This document shows, one piece after another, positions 1 to 10,758 of a stretch of 64,000 nt of DNA (the stretch's first letter is position 1; each line of letters starts with the position of its first letter). The stretch spans positions 1 through 64,000 of the forward strand of contig NZ_KB899823.1 in NCBI RefSeq assembly GCF_000378425.1. The letters run 5' to 3'. Position numbers and translations under genes: made by a program. The notes beneath the pieces are model-generated. The model saw only the letters and a list, made by a program, of their open reading frames with translations. It did not search any database and was not told the origin of the DNA. This DNA comes from Cohnella laeviribosi DSM 21336 (GTDB lineage: Bacteria; Bacillota; Bacilli; Paenibacillales; Paenibacillaceae).

Positions 1-109
1 GATTTCCCAATACGTAAGACCCCTGGAAGAACACCAGGTTGATAGGCTCGGGGTGGAAGCGCGGCAACGCGTGGAGCTGACGAGTACTAATCGGTCGAGG
101 GCTTATCCT
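1..109 (+). rRNA. 23S ribosomal RNA, 3' end (partial)
   Basis: The sequence matches the conserved 3' end of bacterial 23S rRNA, including the stretch around GACGAGTACTAATCGGTCGA and the closing GGCTTATCC. Only about the last 109 bases lie in the window. A 5S gene follows 68 bases later, as in a standard 16S-23S-5S operon. The exact 3' end is set by analogy and may be off by a few bases. Confidence 0.93.
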
Positions 110-177
110 AAAGCAACGACAACAGCGCATCGTTTCGTATCCGGTTATCAAGGTGTAAGCCTTGAAAGATAAATGAT

Positions 178-294
178 CTGGTGGCAATGGCGGAGGGGAA
201 CCACGCGTACCCATCCCGAACACGACCGTTAAGCCCTCCAGCGCCGATGGTACTTGGACCGAAGGGTCCCGGGAGAGTAGGACGCTGCCAGGTC
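178..294 (+). rRNA. rrf: 5S ribosomal RNA
   Basis: About 117 bases with the 5S signature: CTGGTGGC at the 5' end pairs with the closing GCTGCCAGG, and the internal CCCATCCCGAACACG and GAGAGTAGGACGCTGCC are canonical. It follows the 23S end directly and is followed by a terminator, so it is the last gene of the rRNA operon. Confidence 0.96.
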
Positions 295-301
295 GAACAG
301 C

Positions 302-335
302 AAGAAGCATCTCTTAAGGGATGCTTCTTTTTTTG
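302..335 (+). terminator. rRNA operon terminator
   Basis: AAGAAGCATC and GATGCTTCTT form a 10-bp stem around a short loop and run into a T-tract. It lies eight bases after the 5S gene. Confidence 0.93.
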
Positions 336-596
336 TTCCATTGTTCGGATCGCGCGATGAACGGTAGCCATGATCGTCGCTTCAATCATCCGTGCCTTGA
401 ACTCCCTGAACTCATATCATCATCCTCAATAAAAGGATGACGGGAAGTCCGCGTAAGCGTCAGCGCTTGCAGTGCCTTCTCCTTTGTCGGCCAAACGGAC
501 GGATCCTATAAACAGCGGTTACTGGGATATGCTTCCGTTCGCGAATGCCAGCAGCGGAGCGGTTTTCCAGCTTTTCCTGCCCTTCATGCTTGCGCC
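336..596. other. Intergenic, nothing recognised
   Basis: About 260 bases between the rRNA terminator and the guaB promoter. No convincing reading frame with a ribosome binding site, no RNA gene and no purine-riboswitch-like core was seen. Confidence 0.5.
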
Positions 597-635
597 TTGA
601 CAGCCTGTTATGCCTCTGCTAAGATTGCCTATAAT
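597..635 (+). promoter_or_regulatory. Candidate sigma-A promoter of guaB
   Basis: TTGACA (597-602), 17-base spacer, TAAGAT (620-625). A perfect TATAAT also occurs at 630-635 but is too far from this -35. The predicted transcript would have a leader of about 55 bases before guaB. Confidence 0.7.
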
Positions 636-667
636 CAATCGGAGAACAACCGGTTATCGGAACTTAA

Positions 668-2143
<1,476 letters not shown>

Positions 2144-2186
2144 CGTCCCGACGAAAGAAGCAGCCTAAAACCGGCATGCTGGACTT

Positions 2187-2224
2187 AAGCCGCAGAAGAG
2201 AGACTTCGACGCTGCGGCTTTTTC
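2187..2224 (+). terminator. guaB terminator
   Basis: AAGCCGCAG (2187-2195) pairs with CTGCGGCTT (2212-2220), followed by T residues. An extended -10 element TGCTACAAT (2239-2247) just downstream may start dacA transcription. Confidence 0.85.
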
Positions 2225-2309
2225 GTTTGTTTTTGGTATGCTACAATAGCAGACGGAACAGGCGCAGCTTTTTTGACATCAGAGAAGACAATAAAGGAGA
2301 GAATGCGCG

Positions 2310-3647
2310 GTGAATCGTCCTCAACCTTTCTTTTTTCGTCCTACGCTATCGATCACACGATTTTTGGCTATCGTCACTCTTATTTCATTCCTGTCGCTTG
2401 CTTTGTTTTCGGGCGCGGCCAGAGCGGAAACGGATCCGGCCGGGCTGCAGCTTTCGGCTCGCTCCGCCATTCTGATGGATGCCGAGTCGGGACAAGTGCT
2501 TTATGAGAAGGACGCCGATACCGCCTATGCGCCGGCCAGCATGGCCAAAATGATGACGGAATATTTGGTGTTCAAAGCCGTGGAAGAAGGCAAGCTGAGC
2601 TGGGACCAGCAAATCACGGTAACGGAAAATGCCTCTAAGCAGGTGGGCAGCCGTATTTTCCTGGCCGTTGGGGATAAACATACGGTGGAGCAGTTGTACA
2701 TTGCCATGGCGGTCGGATCGGCCAACGATGCCACCGTTCAGCTTGCCGAAGCCGTAGCGGGCTCGGAGGAAGCGTTCGCCAAGCTCATGAACGAAACGGC
2801 CAAAGAACTGGGCATGACCCATTCTCACTTCATCAACGCCACCGGCCTCGATCGGGCCGATATGCCGGAAGAGTTCAGGCCTACGTCGATCGAAGGCGAG
2901 ACGGTTATGTCCGCTAGGGACGCGGCTACGCTGGCCTATCATATTATCAAGGAAGATCCGAAATTCCTGGAGTATTCCAAAATTCAAACCTACAAATTCC
3001 GCGAGCGGGACAAAGATCCGATCGTCAATTGGAACTGGATGCTGGAGTCCAACAAAAACGTTCCTTCCCTTCGCAAGTTCGCCTACGACGGCGTAGACGG
3101 TTTGAAAACCGGGCATACGTCGACGGCGGGCAACTGCTTTACCGGCACCGCTTTGCGGAACGGCACTCGCCTGATCGCCGTCGTCATGGGTGTCGACGGT
3201 TCGACCAACGACGGCAAACGGTTTTTGGAAACGGCCAAGCTGTTCGATTACGGTTTCAACAACTTCGAGAAAAAGACGATTATCGAGGCCAAAAAGGCCG
3301 TACCGGGGCATGAGACCCTTCCCGTCAAAAAGGGCGTGCGCAAGAAGCTAGAGGTCGTCACCGCTTCGGACCTGACCGTCATGGTAAAGAAGGGCGAGAA
3401 AATCGAGCCGACGGTGGCCGAAGTCAAAAGCGTACAGGATCCGCTTGTCGCACCGATTAAGCAGGGAGACAAAGTAGGGACTGTTACGTATACGTACAAA
3501 GACCCGGCGACCCAGAAGGACAAATCGGTTACCATCGATCTGGTCGCGGCCGAAGACGCCAAAAAAGCCAGCTGGTGGCGGCTGTTGTTCCGCGGAATCG
3601 GCGAATTTTTTGCCGGCTTGTTCAAAGGGATTGTCAATTTGTTTTAA
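2310..3647 (+). CDS. dacA: D-alanyl-D-alanine carboxypeptidase (PBP5 type)
   Basis: Removes the terminal D-Ala from peptidoglycan pentapeptides outside the membrane. The 445-residue protein has a signal peptide (cleavage likely after ARA, about residue 39). The three penicillin-binding motifs are present: SMAK with nucleophile Ser77, SAN at 137-139 and KTG at 266-268. A PBP5-type beta domain follows, and the C-terminal WWRLLFRGIGEFF-rich stretch is the expected amphipathic membrane anchor. The GTG start at 2310 follows AAAGGAGA. It sits between guaB and pdxS as in Bacillus. Confidence 0.97.
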   Translation: MNRPQPFFFRPTLSITRFLAIVTLISFLSLALFSGAARAETDPAGLQLSARSAILMDAESGQVLYEKDADTAYAPASMAKMMTEYLVFKAVEEGKLSWDQQITVTENASKQVGSRIFLAVGDKHTVEQLYIAMAVGSANDATVQLAEAVAGSEEAFAKLMNETAKELGMTHSHFINATGLDRADMPEEFRPTSIEGETVMSARDAATLAYHIIKEDPKFLEYSKIQTYKFRERDKDPIVNWNWMLESNKNVPSLRKFAYDGVDGLKTGHTSTAGNCFTGTALRNGTRLIAVVMGVDGSTNDGKRFLETAKLFDYGFNNFEKKTIIEAKKAVPGHETLPVKKGVRKKLEVVTASDLTVMVKKGEKIEPTVAEVKSVQDPLVAPIKQGDKVGTVTYTYKDPATQKDKSVTIDLVAAEDAKKASWWRLLFRGIGEFFAGLFKGIVNLF

Positions 3648-3676
3648 TTTCCGGAAATGAATTCCGACTTGGTGGG

Positions 3677-3705
3677 TTGTCTATTCGCGATCCATCCTGT
3701 AAAAT
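3677..3705 (+). promoter_or_regulatory. Candidate sigma-A promoter of pdxST
   Basis: TTGTCT (3677-3682), a 17-base spacer and TAAAAT (3700-3705), about 32 bases before the pdxS start and just after the dacA stop. Confidence 0.6.
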
Positions 3706-3737
3706 TTAACGTTAGAATGCTCAGGAGGCGTGTATAC

Positions 3738-4619
3738 ATGGAAACAGGTACTTCGAGGGTTAAACGCGGCATGGCCGAAATGCAAAAGGGCGGCGTCATT
3801 ATGGACGTTATGAATGCGGAACAGGCGAAAATCGCCGAAGCGGCCGGCGCAACGGCCGTAATGGCGCTGGAAAGAGTGCCCTCCGATATCCGGGCGGCAG
3901 GCGGAGTCGCCCGTATGGCCGACCCGACGATCGTGGAAGAGGTTATGAAGGCGGTCAGCATTCCGGTTATGGCCAAAGCCCGGATCGGGCATTATGTAGA
4001 AGCGAAGGTGCTGGAGGCGCTGGGCGTCGATTACATCGACGAGAGCGAAGTGCTGACGCCGGCCGACGAAGTGTTTCATATCAACAAGAGCGAATTTACC
4101 GTGCCGTTCGTGTGCGGCGCCAAGGATCTGGGCGAGGCGCTTCGCCGGGTTCAGGAAGGCGCGTCGATGCTGCGTACGAAGGGCGAGCCGGGTACGGGCA
4201 ACATCGTGGAAGCCGTTCGCCATATGCGTCTGATTATGAGTCAAATCCGCAAAGTCCAAAATATGTCGAAGGACGAGCTTTACCACGAGGCCAAAACGCT
4301 TGGCGTTTCTTACGACCTGCTCTTGGGCGTGCATGAAACCGGCCGCCTGCCTGTGGTGAACTTCGCGGCCGGCGGCGTGGCGACGCCTGCGGACGCCGCT
4401 CTCATGATGCATCTGGGCGCCGACGGCGTGTTTGTCGGTTCCGGCATTTTCAAATCCGACAACCCGGAAAAGTTCGCTCGCGCGATTGTCGAAGCGACCA
4501 CGCATTACGACGATTACGAGCTGATCGCCCGCGTATCCAAAAATCTCGGCACCCCGATGAAGGGAATTGAAATCTCCAAGCTGAGCCAATTCGAACGGAT
4601 GCAGGAACGCGGTATCTGA
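3738..4619 (+). CDS. pdxS: Pyridoxal 5'-phosphate synthase, synthase subunit
   Basis: Makes PLP from ribose 5-phosphate, glyceraldehyde 3-phosphate and ammonia delivered by PdxT, in a dodecamer with the glutaminase. The 293 residues are the usual length. Lys80 (in [13 protein letters not shown]) and Lys148 (in [10 protein letters not shown]) match the two lysines that carry the covalent intermediates. The ATG at 3738 is chosen because AGGAGG lies at 3723-3728 and the protein then starts like its homologues ([16 protein letters not shown]). pdxT follows after a 130-bp gap. Confidence 0.98.
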   Translation: METGTSRVKRGMAEMQKGGVIMDVMNAEQAKIAEAAGATAVMALERVPSDIRAAGGVARMADPTIVEEVMKAVSIPVMAKARIGHYVEAKVLEALGVDYIDESEVLTPADEVFHINKSEFTVPFVCGAKDLGEALRRVQEGASMLRTKGEPGTGNIVEAVRHMRLIMSQIRKVQNMSKDELYHEAKTLGVSYDLLLGVHETGRLPVVNFAAGGVATPADAALMMHLGADGVFVGSGIFKSDNPEKFARAIVEATTHYDDYELIARVSKNLGTPMKGIEISKLSQFERMQERGI

Positions 4620-4652
4620 TTTTTTAAGCGTCAGCCATTTCGGTTCAACTTC

Positions 4653-4697
4653 GGGCGGCTTCGCAACAGCCTTTGAACGGCTTGCGCGGAGCCGCCC
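4653..4697 (+). repeat. Inverted repeat between pdxS and pdxT
   Basis: GGGCGGCT (4653-4660) is complementary to AGCCGCCC (4690-4697). A T-rich stretch follows about 15 bases later, so this could be a weak terminator or an RNA-stabilising hairpin setting the pdxS:pdxT ratio. That function is inference. Confidence 0.4.
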
Positions 4698-4749
4698 AGA
4701 TTGATTTTGATCGTTTTTAAGCTCACTGATCGGGAAAGAAGGAATCGGG

Positions 4750-5337
4750 ATGAACATTGGAGTATTGGCGCTGCAAGGAGCTGTGGCCGAACATATTCAA
4801 AGCATTGAGCGGGCGGGGGCAAAAGGCGTGTCCGTCAAGAAGGTTCAGCAGCTGGACGAGTTGGACGGCCTTATCATTCCCGGCGGCGAAAGCACTACCA
4901 TCGGCAAACTGATGCGCAAGTACGGTTTTATCGAGGCGCTTCGGGCGTTTTCGGGCAAGGGCAAGCCGATTTTCGGCACCTGCGCCGGCCTGATCGTTCT
5001 CGCCGATCGTCTGGAGGGCGGCGAAGAACCGCATCTGGGCCTGATGAACATGACGGTCGCCCGCAACGCTTTCGGACGCCAGCGGGAGAGCTTTGAGACC
5101 GATCTGGACGTCAAGGGCATCGATACGCCGCTGCGCGCCGTATTTATTCGCGCCCCGCTGATTAAGGAAGTCGGCTCGAATGTCGACGTGCTTTCCACTT
5201 ACAAGGGAGAAATTGTGGCGGCCCGGCAAGGCCATCTGCTCGCGTCTTCCTTCCATCCGGAGTTGACCGATGACTACCGGCTGCACGCTTATTTCGTCTC
5301 TATGGCTGAGGAAGCCGTCAAACAGACGAAAGCTTAA
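4750..5337 (+). CDS. pdxT: Pyridoxal 5'-phosphate synthase, glutaminase subunit
   Basis: Hydrolyses glutamine and passes ammonia to PdxS. The 195-residue class I-type amidotransferase has the oxyanion segment IPGGEST (residues 43-49), nucleophile Cys78 in GTCAGL and the His169/Glu171 pair in SFHPEL, so the triad is complete. The ATG at 4750 follows the purine-rich AAGAAGGAATCGGG. It directly follows pdxS, as is usual for Gram-positive bacteria. Confidence 0.97.
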   Translation: MNIGVLALQGAVAEHIQSIERAGAKGVSVKKVQQLDELDGLIIPGGESTTIGKLMRKYGFIEALRAFSGKGKPIFGTCAGLIVLADRLEGGEEPHLGLMNMTVARNAFGRQRESFETDLDVKGIDTPLRAVFIRAPLIKEVGSNVDVLSTYKGEIVAARQGHLLASSFHPELTDDYRLHAYFVSMAEEAVKQTKA

Positions 5338-5358
5338 CTAACGAACCCACCCTTGTAA

Positions 5359-6666
<1,308 letters not shown>

Positions 6667-6744
6667 ACAACGTTTCCCGGCTATGATATGATTACGGGGC
6701 AGACTTTTATCCATCCGGCTTTCGGATGCAAGCTGCCCACGGAT

Positions 6745-6833
6745 GGAGAGGTACCGAAGCGGTCATAACGGGGCGGTCTTGAAAACCGTTAGGGCGCAAG
6801 CCCACGTGGGTTCGAATCCCACCCTCTCCGCCA
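6745..6833 (+). tRNA. tRNA-Ser (anticodon TGA)
   Basis: An 89-base class II tRNA with acceptor GGAGAGG/CCTCTCC, a long variable arm typical of tRNA-Ser, T-loop GTTCGAATC and an encoded CCA. The anticodon loop CTTGAAA places TGA at 6780-6782. It follows serS, as in Bacillus. Confidence 0.97.
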
Positions 6834-6935
6834 TTATCCATACCGACACAATGCCGATTCGCGCCGCGGATCGGTTTTTTGTTTTGCATAAGAACCGGGC
6901 AGCGGGCCAACCTAACGGGGCGGAGGTGTAAACCC

Positions 6936-7283
6936 ATGTCAAGCAACGACGAACTTACCGTTCCTCAGCAGGAATTGGTTCATGCATGGCAAGATGCGTT
7001 GCCGGAGTGGTTGAAGCCGGGAGATCAGGCACTCGTATACGGAGATATCGCCCATAAGGACACGCTGCTCGTGCAAATCCAGTCGGCGGGGCGGCAAAAT
7101 CTTGAATTTGACTTCAAGGTCAAATACGTAGACAGCCGCGAAATCGACATTCAGCTTTCCGACGTGGAGAGAGATGGACAAACGGTGGACGAGCGGACGG
7201 AAGAAATGCAATCGCTCATCGCCGACTACAGGCGGCATTTGCACGAATGCGCGCAGGCGCTGCACCCGGTTACCCGCGCATAA
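6936..7283 (+). CDS. Conserved small protein of unknown function
   Basis: A 115-residue soluble, acidic protein with no signal peptide or membrane segment and no motif I recognise. The ATG at 6936 is chosen because GGAGGTG lies at 6922-6928; an upstream in-frame start would extend into DNA just after tRNA-Ser. It reads MSSNDELTVPQQELVHAWQD at the start and contains many charged residues. It is the first of three closely spaced genes ending with sspP (gaps of 27 and 17 bases), so it may be co-transcribed with a spore gene, but no function can be assigned. Confidence 0.8.
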   Translation: MSSNDELTVPQQELVHAWQDALPEWLKPGDQALVYGDIAHKDTLLVQIQSAGRQNLEFDFKVKYVDSREIDIQLSDVERDGQTVDERTEEMQSLIADYRRHLHECAQALHPVTRA

Positions 7284-7310
7284 TGACGGCAGAAAAGAGG
7301 TGCAAGACAG

Positions 7311-7496
7311 ATGAACGACGCCCATATTCATACGGATAAAAATCTGCGCAATGTCGTGAAGGACCTGGACCAGACGCCGGTCAATTCGCTGCAAGCCCAG
7401 CAAATGCAGCAGCAAAGCAATGACAGGCGGCATCAAGACGCCTTGAACCATGACGAAACCGAAAACGATCTGCATCCGAAGCGGGTCGGCAAATAA
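7311..7496 (+). CDS. Small hydrophilic protein, possibly spore-associated
   Basis: A 61-residue protein, very rich in Gln, Asn, Asp and His (QAQQMQQQSNDRRHQD), with no hydrophobic segment and probably little fixed structure. An AGAGGTG site lies ten bases before the ATG at 7311. It lies between an unknown gene and sspP and shares their close spacing. I do not recognise the family. Its composition and position suggest a small spore-related protein, but that is inference only. Confidence 0.7.
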   Translation: MNDAHIHTDKNLRNVVKDLDQTPVNSLQAQQMQQQSNDRRHQDALNHDETENDLHPKRVGK

Positions 7497-7513
7497 AAAG
7501 GAGGACCGTTTCC

Positions 7514-7675
7514 ATGAGCAAGCCTAAGACCGTACCCGTAGCCGAAGCCGCCGATGGCAGCGAACACGCCCGCGACCGGCGCAGCGGCGACGGCAACCAG
7601 CCCAACGAGCCCCTGTCCGGATCGAAGAAGGTCAAAAACCGCAACCACAGCCGCCATAACAACGGGGAAGGATGA
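7514..7675 (+). CDS. sspP: Small acid-soluble spore protein P (SspP)
   Basis: A 53-residue gene, easily missed because of its size. The C-terminal half contains NEPLSGSKKVKNRNHSRHNN, which closely matches the conserved PEPLSGSKKVKNRNHTRQ region of the Bacillus minor spore protein SspP (CotL/SspP family). The start MSKPKTVPV is preceded by AAAGGAGGA (about 12 bases upstream). Such proteins are made in the forespore and stored in the spore core. It ends a group of three short genes and is followed by a terminator. Confidence 0.88.
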   Translation: MSKPKTVPVAEAADGSEHARDRRSGDGNQPNEPLSGSKKVKNRNHSRHNNGEG

Positions 7676-7691
7676 CCTAACCCCAGCACGC

Positions 7692-7737
7692 AAGCTGTTC
7701 CGGGCAGACCTGGTCTGCGGGAGGGACAGCTTTTTTT
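7692..7737 (+). terminator. Terminator after sspP
   Basis: AAGCTGTTCC pairs with GGGACAGCTT (one G-U pair), followed by seven T residues. Confidence 0.88.
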
Positions 7738-7768
7738 GGCGCGGGTGCGGGGGTTAAGACAAGGAAAT

Positions 7769-7798
7769 TTGTGTGTTTTTATATCGCACTGTTATAAT
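7769..7798 (+). promoter_or_regulatory. Candidate promoter of the YitT-family gene
   Basis: TTGTGT (7769-7774), 18-base spacer, TATAAT (7793-7798), 27 bases before the start codon. Confidence 0.6.
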
Positions 7799-7825
7799 AT
7801 AAATAAATGTTTTTGGGAGGTGCCT

Positions 7826-8731
7826 ATGCAAAGTCCAGCACAACTGAACTCTACCGTCAATCCGAAACCGATTCATCACTCCAAATTGTCCGTCCTGGAT
7901 ATCGTTCGCCGGATCTTCTTTATTATTATCGGCGCGTCGCTGGCAGGCGTGGCTCTGGAAATCTTCCTCGTACCAAACGACATCATCGACGGCGGCATCA
8001 CCGGCATTTCCATTATGGCCGCTCATCTGACCCATTGGCCGCTCGGTATCTTTCTCTTTCTTCTCAACCTTCCGTTCCTGATCGCCGGTTACAAATCCAT
8101 CGGCAAAACCTTTGCGCTTTCGACGCTGCTCGGCGTTGTAACGTTGTCGATCACGACGACGCTTCTTCATCATGTCAAAGCGTTTACCGACGATACGCTG
8201 CTGGCCACGGTATTCGGCGGCATTCTGCTCGGCGTCGGCATCGGGATTGTCATCCGCAACGGGGGAACGACGGACGGCACCGAAGTGGTGGCCATTATGG
8301 TCAGCAAGAAAACGCCGTTTTCCGTCGGACAGATAGTCCTGTTCATCAACGTGTTCATCCTGGGCAGCGCAGGCCTGGTGTACGGCTGGGATAACGCGAT
8401 GTTTTCGCTGATCACGTATTTTATCGCGTTCAAAATGATGGACCTGACGATCGAGGGCTTGGACGAGTCGAAATCGGTCTGGATCATCAGCGACCAATAC
8501 CGCGAAATCGGCGATGCCATCGTCAGCCGCTTGGGTCGGAGCGTCACGTACCTGAACGGGGAAGGCGGCTTTTCGGGCGATACCAAACGGGTCATCTTCG
8601 CGGTCATCACCCGGATGGAGGAGGCCAAGCTGAAGTCGATCGTCAGCGAAATGGATCCTTCGGCCTTTATGGCCGTAGGCAATATTCACGATGTACAGGG
8701 CGGAAGATTCAAAAAGAAAGATATTCATTAA
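7826..8731 (+). CDS. YitT family membrane protein
   Basis: A 301-residue integral membrane protein. Five or six hydrophobic helices occupy about residues 28-205 (segments such as FFIIIGASLAGVALEIFLVP and FGGILLGVGIGIVI), with the family signatures GGITGIS and RNGGTTDGTE. A soluble C-terminal DUF2179 domain follows (about 225-295). The family is widespread in Firmicutes and its transported substrate is unknown. The ATG at 7826 follows GGGAGG at 7815-7820; upstream in-frame sequence is not conserved-looking. It is probably monocistronic. Confidence 0.92.
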   Translation: MQSPAQLNSTVNPKPIHHSKLSVLDIVRRIFFIIIGASLAGVALEIFLVPNDIIDGGITGISIMAAHLTHWPLGIFLFLLNLPFLIAGYKSIGKTFALSTLLGVVTLSITTTLLHHVKAFTDDTLLATVFGGILLGVGIGIVIRNGGTTDGTEVVAIMVSKKTPFSVGQIVLFINVFILGSAGLVYGWDNAMFSLITYFIAFKMMDLTIEGLDESKSVWIISDQYREIGDAIVSRLGRSVTYLNGEGGFSGDTKRVIFAVITRMEEAKLKSIVSEMDPSAFMAVGNIHDVQGGRFKKKDIH

Positions 8732-8866
8732 GGTTTTTCGTAGGATTTACGGCTTATTTTAAGCTGATTTTAAGCAATCTTTAAGGAATTGGGGTTTCCT
8801 GCTCCCTCGATTTAGGATAGAATGTTTGCTGTGTAAGTCATTGTTTTTTGAGGGGAGCAATGCTTT

Positions 8867-9934
8867 TTGAAGTCTCGCAAGTATCTTTATGCGTTTCTGT
8901 CGCTCTTTGTGGTTTTGGCGCTTGTATTGTCGGGATGCAACAGCAGCTCGTCGCCCAAGGAGAAGCTGCAAGACGCCTTGAAGAAATCGGCCGAAGTCAA
9001 GTCGTACGGAATGAAGGGCAGCTTGAAAGTGCAAGACCTGAAACTTCCGCCCGAAGTGATGGAGGAGGAAGGGGCCGCAAGCGCGCTTGGCCTGATTCAG
9101 AATGCGGAGGTCTCCTGGACGGGCGCTTACCGTCTGGATCCGTTGCTGATGGAGTTGAATCTCAAGCTCAGCATAAGCGGCGACCTGGCCATGACGTTCC
9201 AGGTTCCGATCATCATGAACAAAGAGAAAATGTGGATCAAGGTGCCGAACATTCCGATGCTCGGGTTGCCTGAAGATCTCGTCGGCAAATTCGTCGAATT
9301 CGACTTGAACGAACTGGCGAAGGAGCAAGGTACGGAATGGACGGGGGTTGCCGATGTCGGCCAATCCGTCAAATTCGCGAACGATATTTATGCTATCCTC
9401 TTTAAACATCTCGACGAAAAAACATATTTGAGCGCTCCGAGCGCCAAGGATGCGGGGATTCCGGACGAAGCCGGCGTAAAGAGCGTCGTGCAGTTCCATC
9501 TCACGCAGGAGCAAGTCGAACCGTTCATCAAGACGGTCGTCAAGGACATCGCTCCGGAAATCATCAATCTGTTGTCCTCGAACGAAGATTATCGCAAGCT
9601 GGCCGAGCTGAGCCAGGAAGACTTGGATTCGGCGAAAAAAGAACTGGATAACCTCTCCGACGCGGATTTGCAGGAGGGAATCGACGAATTCAAGAAAACC
9701 GTAAAATCGCTCGATGTGCTCGCCAACTTCGGCATTAACAAAGATGGATTCGCTAGCTACACCGATGCGACGCTCAAGGCCGAAATCGAAGACGAGGGCC
9801 AAAGCGGCAGCGGCACGATCAAGATCGTATCGGAGTTGACGGATATTAACGGCGACGTGAAATTCGAGTTTGACGTTCCGAAAGAGGAAGACGTCATTAC
9901 GTTGGATGAACTTTCCGAGTACGGTTTGTATTAA
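8867..9934 (+). CDS. Predicted lipoprotein of unknown function
   Basis: The N-terminus has KSRKYLYAF, a hydrophobic helix and the lipobox LSGC with lipidated Cys at about residue 24, so the mature protein should be anchored on the outer face of the membrane. The rest (355 residues in total) alternates amphipathic strands and a Lys/Glu-rich helical region (about 240-285), resembling the general fold of LolA/LppX-like or DUF6612 lipoproteins, but I cannot place it firmly. The TTG start at 8867 is selected by AGGGGAGC about nine bases upstream; an ATG at 8860 is out of frame. A terminator follows. Confidence 0.88.
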   Translation: MKSRKYLYAFLSLFVVLALVLSGCNSSSSPKEKLQDALKKSAEVKSYGMKGSLKVQDLKLPPEVMEEEGAASALGLIQNAEVSWTGAYRLDPLLMELNLKLSISGDLAMTFQVPIIMNKEKMWIKVPNIPMLGLPEDLVGKFVEFDLNELAKEQGTEWTGVADVGQSVKFANDIYAILFKHLDEKTYLSAPSAKDAGIPDEAGVKSVVQFHLTQEQVEPFIKTVVKDIAPEIINLLSSNEDYRKLAELSQEDLDSAKKELDNLSDADLQEGIDEFKKTVKSLDVLANFGINKDGFASYTDATLKAEIEDEGQSGSGTIKIVSELTDINGDVKFEFDVPKEEDVITLDELSEYGLY

Positions 9935-9950
9935 TACGCGAATAGGAATG

Positions 9951-9984
9951 AAAAAGCAGTCCCGGACGGGACTGCTTTTTTTTC
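9951..9984 (+). terminator. Lipoprotein gene terminator
   Basis: AAAAAGCAGTCCC pairs with GGGACTGCTTTTT; a classic hairpin with T-tract. Confidence 0.93.
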
Positions 9985-10064
9985 GAATGGATAGACGATC
10001 GGATTGTTGCGGGCCGAATCAGGTCCGCTCGGCCGGCAAGACGACCGAGACACCGCGAAGGCGC

Positions 10065-10092
10065 AAAAAAATCGCGGCCATAAGCCGCGATG
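10065..10092 (-). terminator. tRNA-Pro terminator (minus strand)
   Basis: Read on the minus strand, ATCGCGGC and GCCGCGAT form a stem followed by seven T residues, just downstream of tRNA-Pro. Confidence 0.88.
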
Positions 10093-10105
10093 TTGTAGTT
10101 ATGGA

Positions 10106-10182
10106 TGGTCGAGACGACAGGATTTGAACCTGCGACCTCTTGCTCCCGAAGCAAGCGCTCTACCAAGCTGAGCCACGTCTCG
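10106..10182 (-). tRNA. tRNA-Pro (anticodon CGG)
   Basis: A 77-base cloverleaf on the minus strand: acceptor CGAGACG/CGTCTCG, D arm GCTCAGCTTGGTAGAGC, anticodon stem CTTGC/GCAAG with loop TTCGGGA (anticodon CGG), T arm with GTTCAAATC, and encoded CCA. Confidence 0.96.
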
Positions 10183-10456
10183 ATATGTCTTCGATATGTC
10201 TTCCGCAACGAACGAATTAGATTATAACACAGTCATTCAAAAAAGAAAAGGGGTGTATTGAGATTTTTTTCGGATTTTCTTGAAACATAGATGTCAATAC
10301 CCGGACGCTCCGCCGCTGCTCGTCGAGAAGCGCTCGGAGATCGGCTGGACGAAGGATGAACGGGACGGAGCAGACGCTATTGCTGCACCGTTCCGTTTTT
10401 CATTTTTCAGTTGAGCCTGCAACGAAAGTCCCGAAAAGAAGAATAGCATCCAAATA
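10183..10456. other. Intergenic with a terminator-like hairpin and possible gene debris
   Basis: No intact gene was found. Bases 10358-10404 contain an imperfect hairpin (AACGGGACGGAGCAG with CTGCACCGTTCCGTT) followed by T-rich sequence. This looks like a plus-strand terminator with no gene in front of it. The 80 bases before it have coding-like composition and may be the remains of a lost gene. Confidence 0.4.
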
Positions 10457-10513
10457 ATTTAGTAAAATAATCCTACTAAATCTATTGACGCGAAAATCGT
10501 GTCGGAGTATATT
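10457..10513 (+). promoter_or_regulatory. Promoter and palindromic operator of the agr-like locus
   Basis: A clear sigma-A type promoter, TTGACG (10485-10490), 17 bases, TATATT (10508-10513), starts the operon. Directly upstream lies a perfect inverted repeat ATTTAGTA (10457-10464), nine bases, TACTAAAT (10474-10481). Its position next to the -35 suggests control by a dimeric regulator, perhaps the HTH protein encoded first in the operon. The promoter is well supported; the operator assignment is inference. Confidence 0.68.
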
Positions 10514-10533
10514 GGCGATAGAGGTGGATGATT

Positions 10534-10758
10534 TTGGGAGTCGTTAGATCGAATTTAAAAGCGATAGCCGATAAGGAAGGGAAATCGGTTCGCAGGATCG
10601 CAAAGGAGTTGCCTTACAGATACGAAACGATAAGACAAATGTACAACAACGAGACAAAACAATATCCGCGCGATCTTCTTGCCTTGCTTTGCGATTACTT
10701 TGATTGCGGGATATCGGATTTGCTGATATATGAAGAGGGTGGGAACCAGGATGAATAA
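10534..10758 (+). CDS. Small helix-turn-helix (XRE/Cro-type) regulator
   Basis: About 74 residues containing one helix-turn-helix (about 15-60: SVRRIAKELPYRYETIRQMYNN, a compact Cro/C1-like domain) and nothing else. It probably binds DNA as a dimer. The TTG at 10534 is preferred because GAGGTGG ends seven bases before it; an ATG at 10528 touches the binding site. Its 3' end overlaps the next gene by eight bases. As first gene of the agr-like operon, close to a palindrome at 10457-10481, it may autoregulate the locus or switch it on. Confidence 0.85.
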   Translation: MGVVRSNLKAIADKEGKSVRRIAKELPYRYETIRQMYNNETKQYPRDLLALLCDYFDCGISDLLIYEEGGNQDE

